A DNA stretch of 64,000 nt. Source: Quillaja saponaria. Taxonomy: Eukaryota; Streptophyta; Magnoliopsida; Fabales; Quillajaceae. The translations under genes were made by a program, and so were the position numbers. The stretch is from NCBI GenBank assembly GCA_029379385.1, contig CM055608.1, forward strand, positions 19,466,350-19,530,349, written 5' to 3'. The notes below the pieces were generated by a model that was not told where the DNA came from, made no database searches, and saw nothing but the letters and a program-made list of their open reading frames with translations. Shown here in pieces: positions 62,874-64,000 of the stretch; position 1 is the first letter of the stretch; every line of letters starts with the position of its first letter.

Positions 62874-63160
62874 TTATATTAAGGAATCCTTTATCAATTA
62901 TCTATCTACTTTGTTCATGTTTTACTATGAAATTCAAATTATACTCATATGTTTAAACTCAATTAGAACTTGAAATAACTATTTTCATCATCTTCATTAT
63001 TTACTTTACATTTCAAATTAGACTTAAAGGAATTATAACTAACTCCTATTGACAATTATTAAATTGATAAATTTGATTTAACCAAATCAAGATTATAATT
63101 CCATAAAACTCTTACATTTAACTTCTATTGGTATACTTTTTTAAGAATCAATTGATCTTA
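61502..63160 (-). repeat. 5' LTR of element H (inner half)
   Basis: Starts TGTCACACCC and follows 55534-57205 closely, including hairpin 1 (62026-62040). At 63160, in the phrase aatcaattgatctta, it is interrupted by the start of copy I. The 3' LTR continues past the same phrase near 57200, which pinpoints the insertion. Confidence 0.85.
62836..62871. repeat. (TA)18 microsatellite in the H 5' LTR
   Basis: An uninterrupted TA run, expanded relative to the shorter TA run at the same place in the 3' LTR (56882-56902). Confidence 0.9.
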
Positions 63161-64000
63161 TGTTACAACCCTCATAACCTGATAACATAAAAATCGAGTG
63201 TTAGACATAATGTGTAAATTTACATTATAAAATAAATTAATTAATTAAATACTAGTATAGCTAAGCATGTTTTAATTCAATATTTTAGTGTAATTTTAGT
63301 ATACGTTTTACAAATATTGTGTATTTAAAATCATAAAATAAATAGCACTGTGACCAAATAAATTCAAATGAGTAGATAATTAACGTACAAGATATATATA
63401 TATATATATATATACTTACAACAAAAATTTATTTATAACCAGACTTTGACCTTGTATTTTTTTTATTTTCACATCTTTTTCTTTATGGCTGGTAATCTTT
63501 TCCTTCGTTCTCTTCCTCCACTGACACACCAAAAAATCTAGAATCCTCTGCATCTTTCTCTTGTTTAGCCGAGAATAGCTACCTCACTTTGAGCTGTAGT
63601 AGCTAAGAGTTTTTGGGTTGTAGCTTCGCCTTTCTGCTCCTTTAATTTCTCTTGGATGTCTAACGTGCTTGAGTAAGAGCTTGAGACGGAATTATCGTTC
63701 GTCACAACTTGATTGCCATCCTTCATCTCCTTCCTCATAACTCACCAGGCTTTCTCTCTCTATTCGTTTTCCTTTTCAAAATCAGTTACTATTAACACAA
63801 TTATAAAGATGCTGCCCTCAATAAAGTAGATGTCTTACTTCCAAGTAAATAATCAGCAATTTTAAATGGGGTAAAATTGTATTATATCAGCTTGTGGAAA
63901 TTGAAGATCAGATTTAAATGTCGATTGTGTGAGCTATGAAGGAAGAGCAGGTACACCTGTTGGTTTCATTCAAATATAATTATCATAGGCATTCATATAA
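63161..64000 (+). mobile_element. Long-LTR family, copy I (5' end, runs off the window)
   Basis: Begins TGTTACAACCCTCATAACC at 63161 inside the H 5' LTR. Its first 250 bp resemble the start of LTR D (shared ataatgtgtaaatt-like phrase and caatattttagtgt), and it then passes into the pyrimidine-rich stretch seen at the same distance in B and E. Orientation is opposite to H. Its right end and target duplicate are outside the window. Confidence 0.7.

Larger units (their letters stand above)
55534..63160 (-). mobile_element. Element H: LARD-like long-LTR retrotransposon
   Basis: Read on the minus strand: 5' LTR (63160 down to 61502, its outer part displaced by insertion I), primer site (61498-61487), a non-coding interior of about 2.5 kb, a polypurine tract (58973-58959) and a complete 3' LTR (58958 down to 55534). 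All parts needed in cis for replication are present, and no gag-pol is. This is the clearest copy of the family and defines its architecture. The two LTRs differ at roughly one base in ten over their first 100 bp by eye, so it is not a recent insertion. Confidence 0.85.

Overview
The window looks like a gene-poor, AT-rich stretch of nuclear genome from a flowering plant, probably a eudicot. Plant-specific transposon lineages support this: Tekay/Del-type chromovirus, Athila-type and Tat-type Ty3/Gypsy retrotransposons, CACTA (En/Spm) transposons with both TNP2-like and Ptta/PF03004-like proteins, and a hAT-like element. The species cannot be named from the sequence. I found no intact host gene, rRNA, tRNA, CRISPR array or operon. 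Nearly every recognisable coding stretch is a broken transposon gene.

Layout. 1-970: fragment of a minus-strand long LTR. 971-3909: unassigned DNA with two short tandem duplications. 3910-11354: plus-strand element B, with a 3.0 kb LTR, an initiator-Met primer site, a non-coding interior carrying an antisense RT fragment, and a truncated 3' LTR. 11800-13491: 3' end of a Tat-like element. 14101-18474: another solo long LTR (K). About 18475-25084: remains of a CACTA element with a TNP2-like N terminus, split by solo LTR J (22168-24919, perfect TSD). 25085-39300: a stack of broken Gypsy elements. A chromovirus 5' end is broken by an Athila element, which itself holds an inverted Athila LTR and solo LTR D. 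This is followed by a second Athila 5' end and a chromovirus integrase. 39360-46769: a second CACTA element with a multi-exon Ptta-like pseudogene split by a 1.09 kb hAT-like element, followed by a satellite array of about 12 units of about 167 bp. 46770-50047: minus-strand LTR copies F and G. 50048-54222: a chromovirus LTR split by solo LTR E (perfect TSD TTAAA). 54223-55533: mostly unassigned. 55534-64000: minus-strand element H, with 3.4 kb LTRs and a 2.5 kb non-coding interior; its 5' LTR is interrupted by the start of a further copy (I).

The most interesting signal is the repeated long-LTR family (copies A, B, D, E, F, G, H, I). B and H have the architecture of a LARD: a large non-autonomous retrotransposon derivative with long LTRs, PBS, polypurine tract and no gag-pol. 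The motif beside the H polypurine tract resembles the 3' end of Tekay/Del chromoviruses, a likely source of helper proteins. The LTRs carry a pair of adjacent short hairpins with wobble-compatible changes between copies, which suggests a selected RNA structure. A stem-loop in the same local context occurs in the otherwise different LTR K. All calls were made by eye; lineage names rest on motif recognition and not on a database search.
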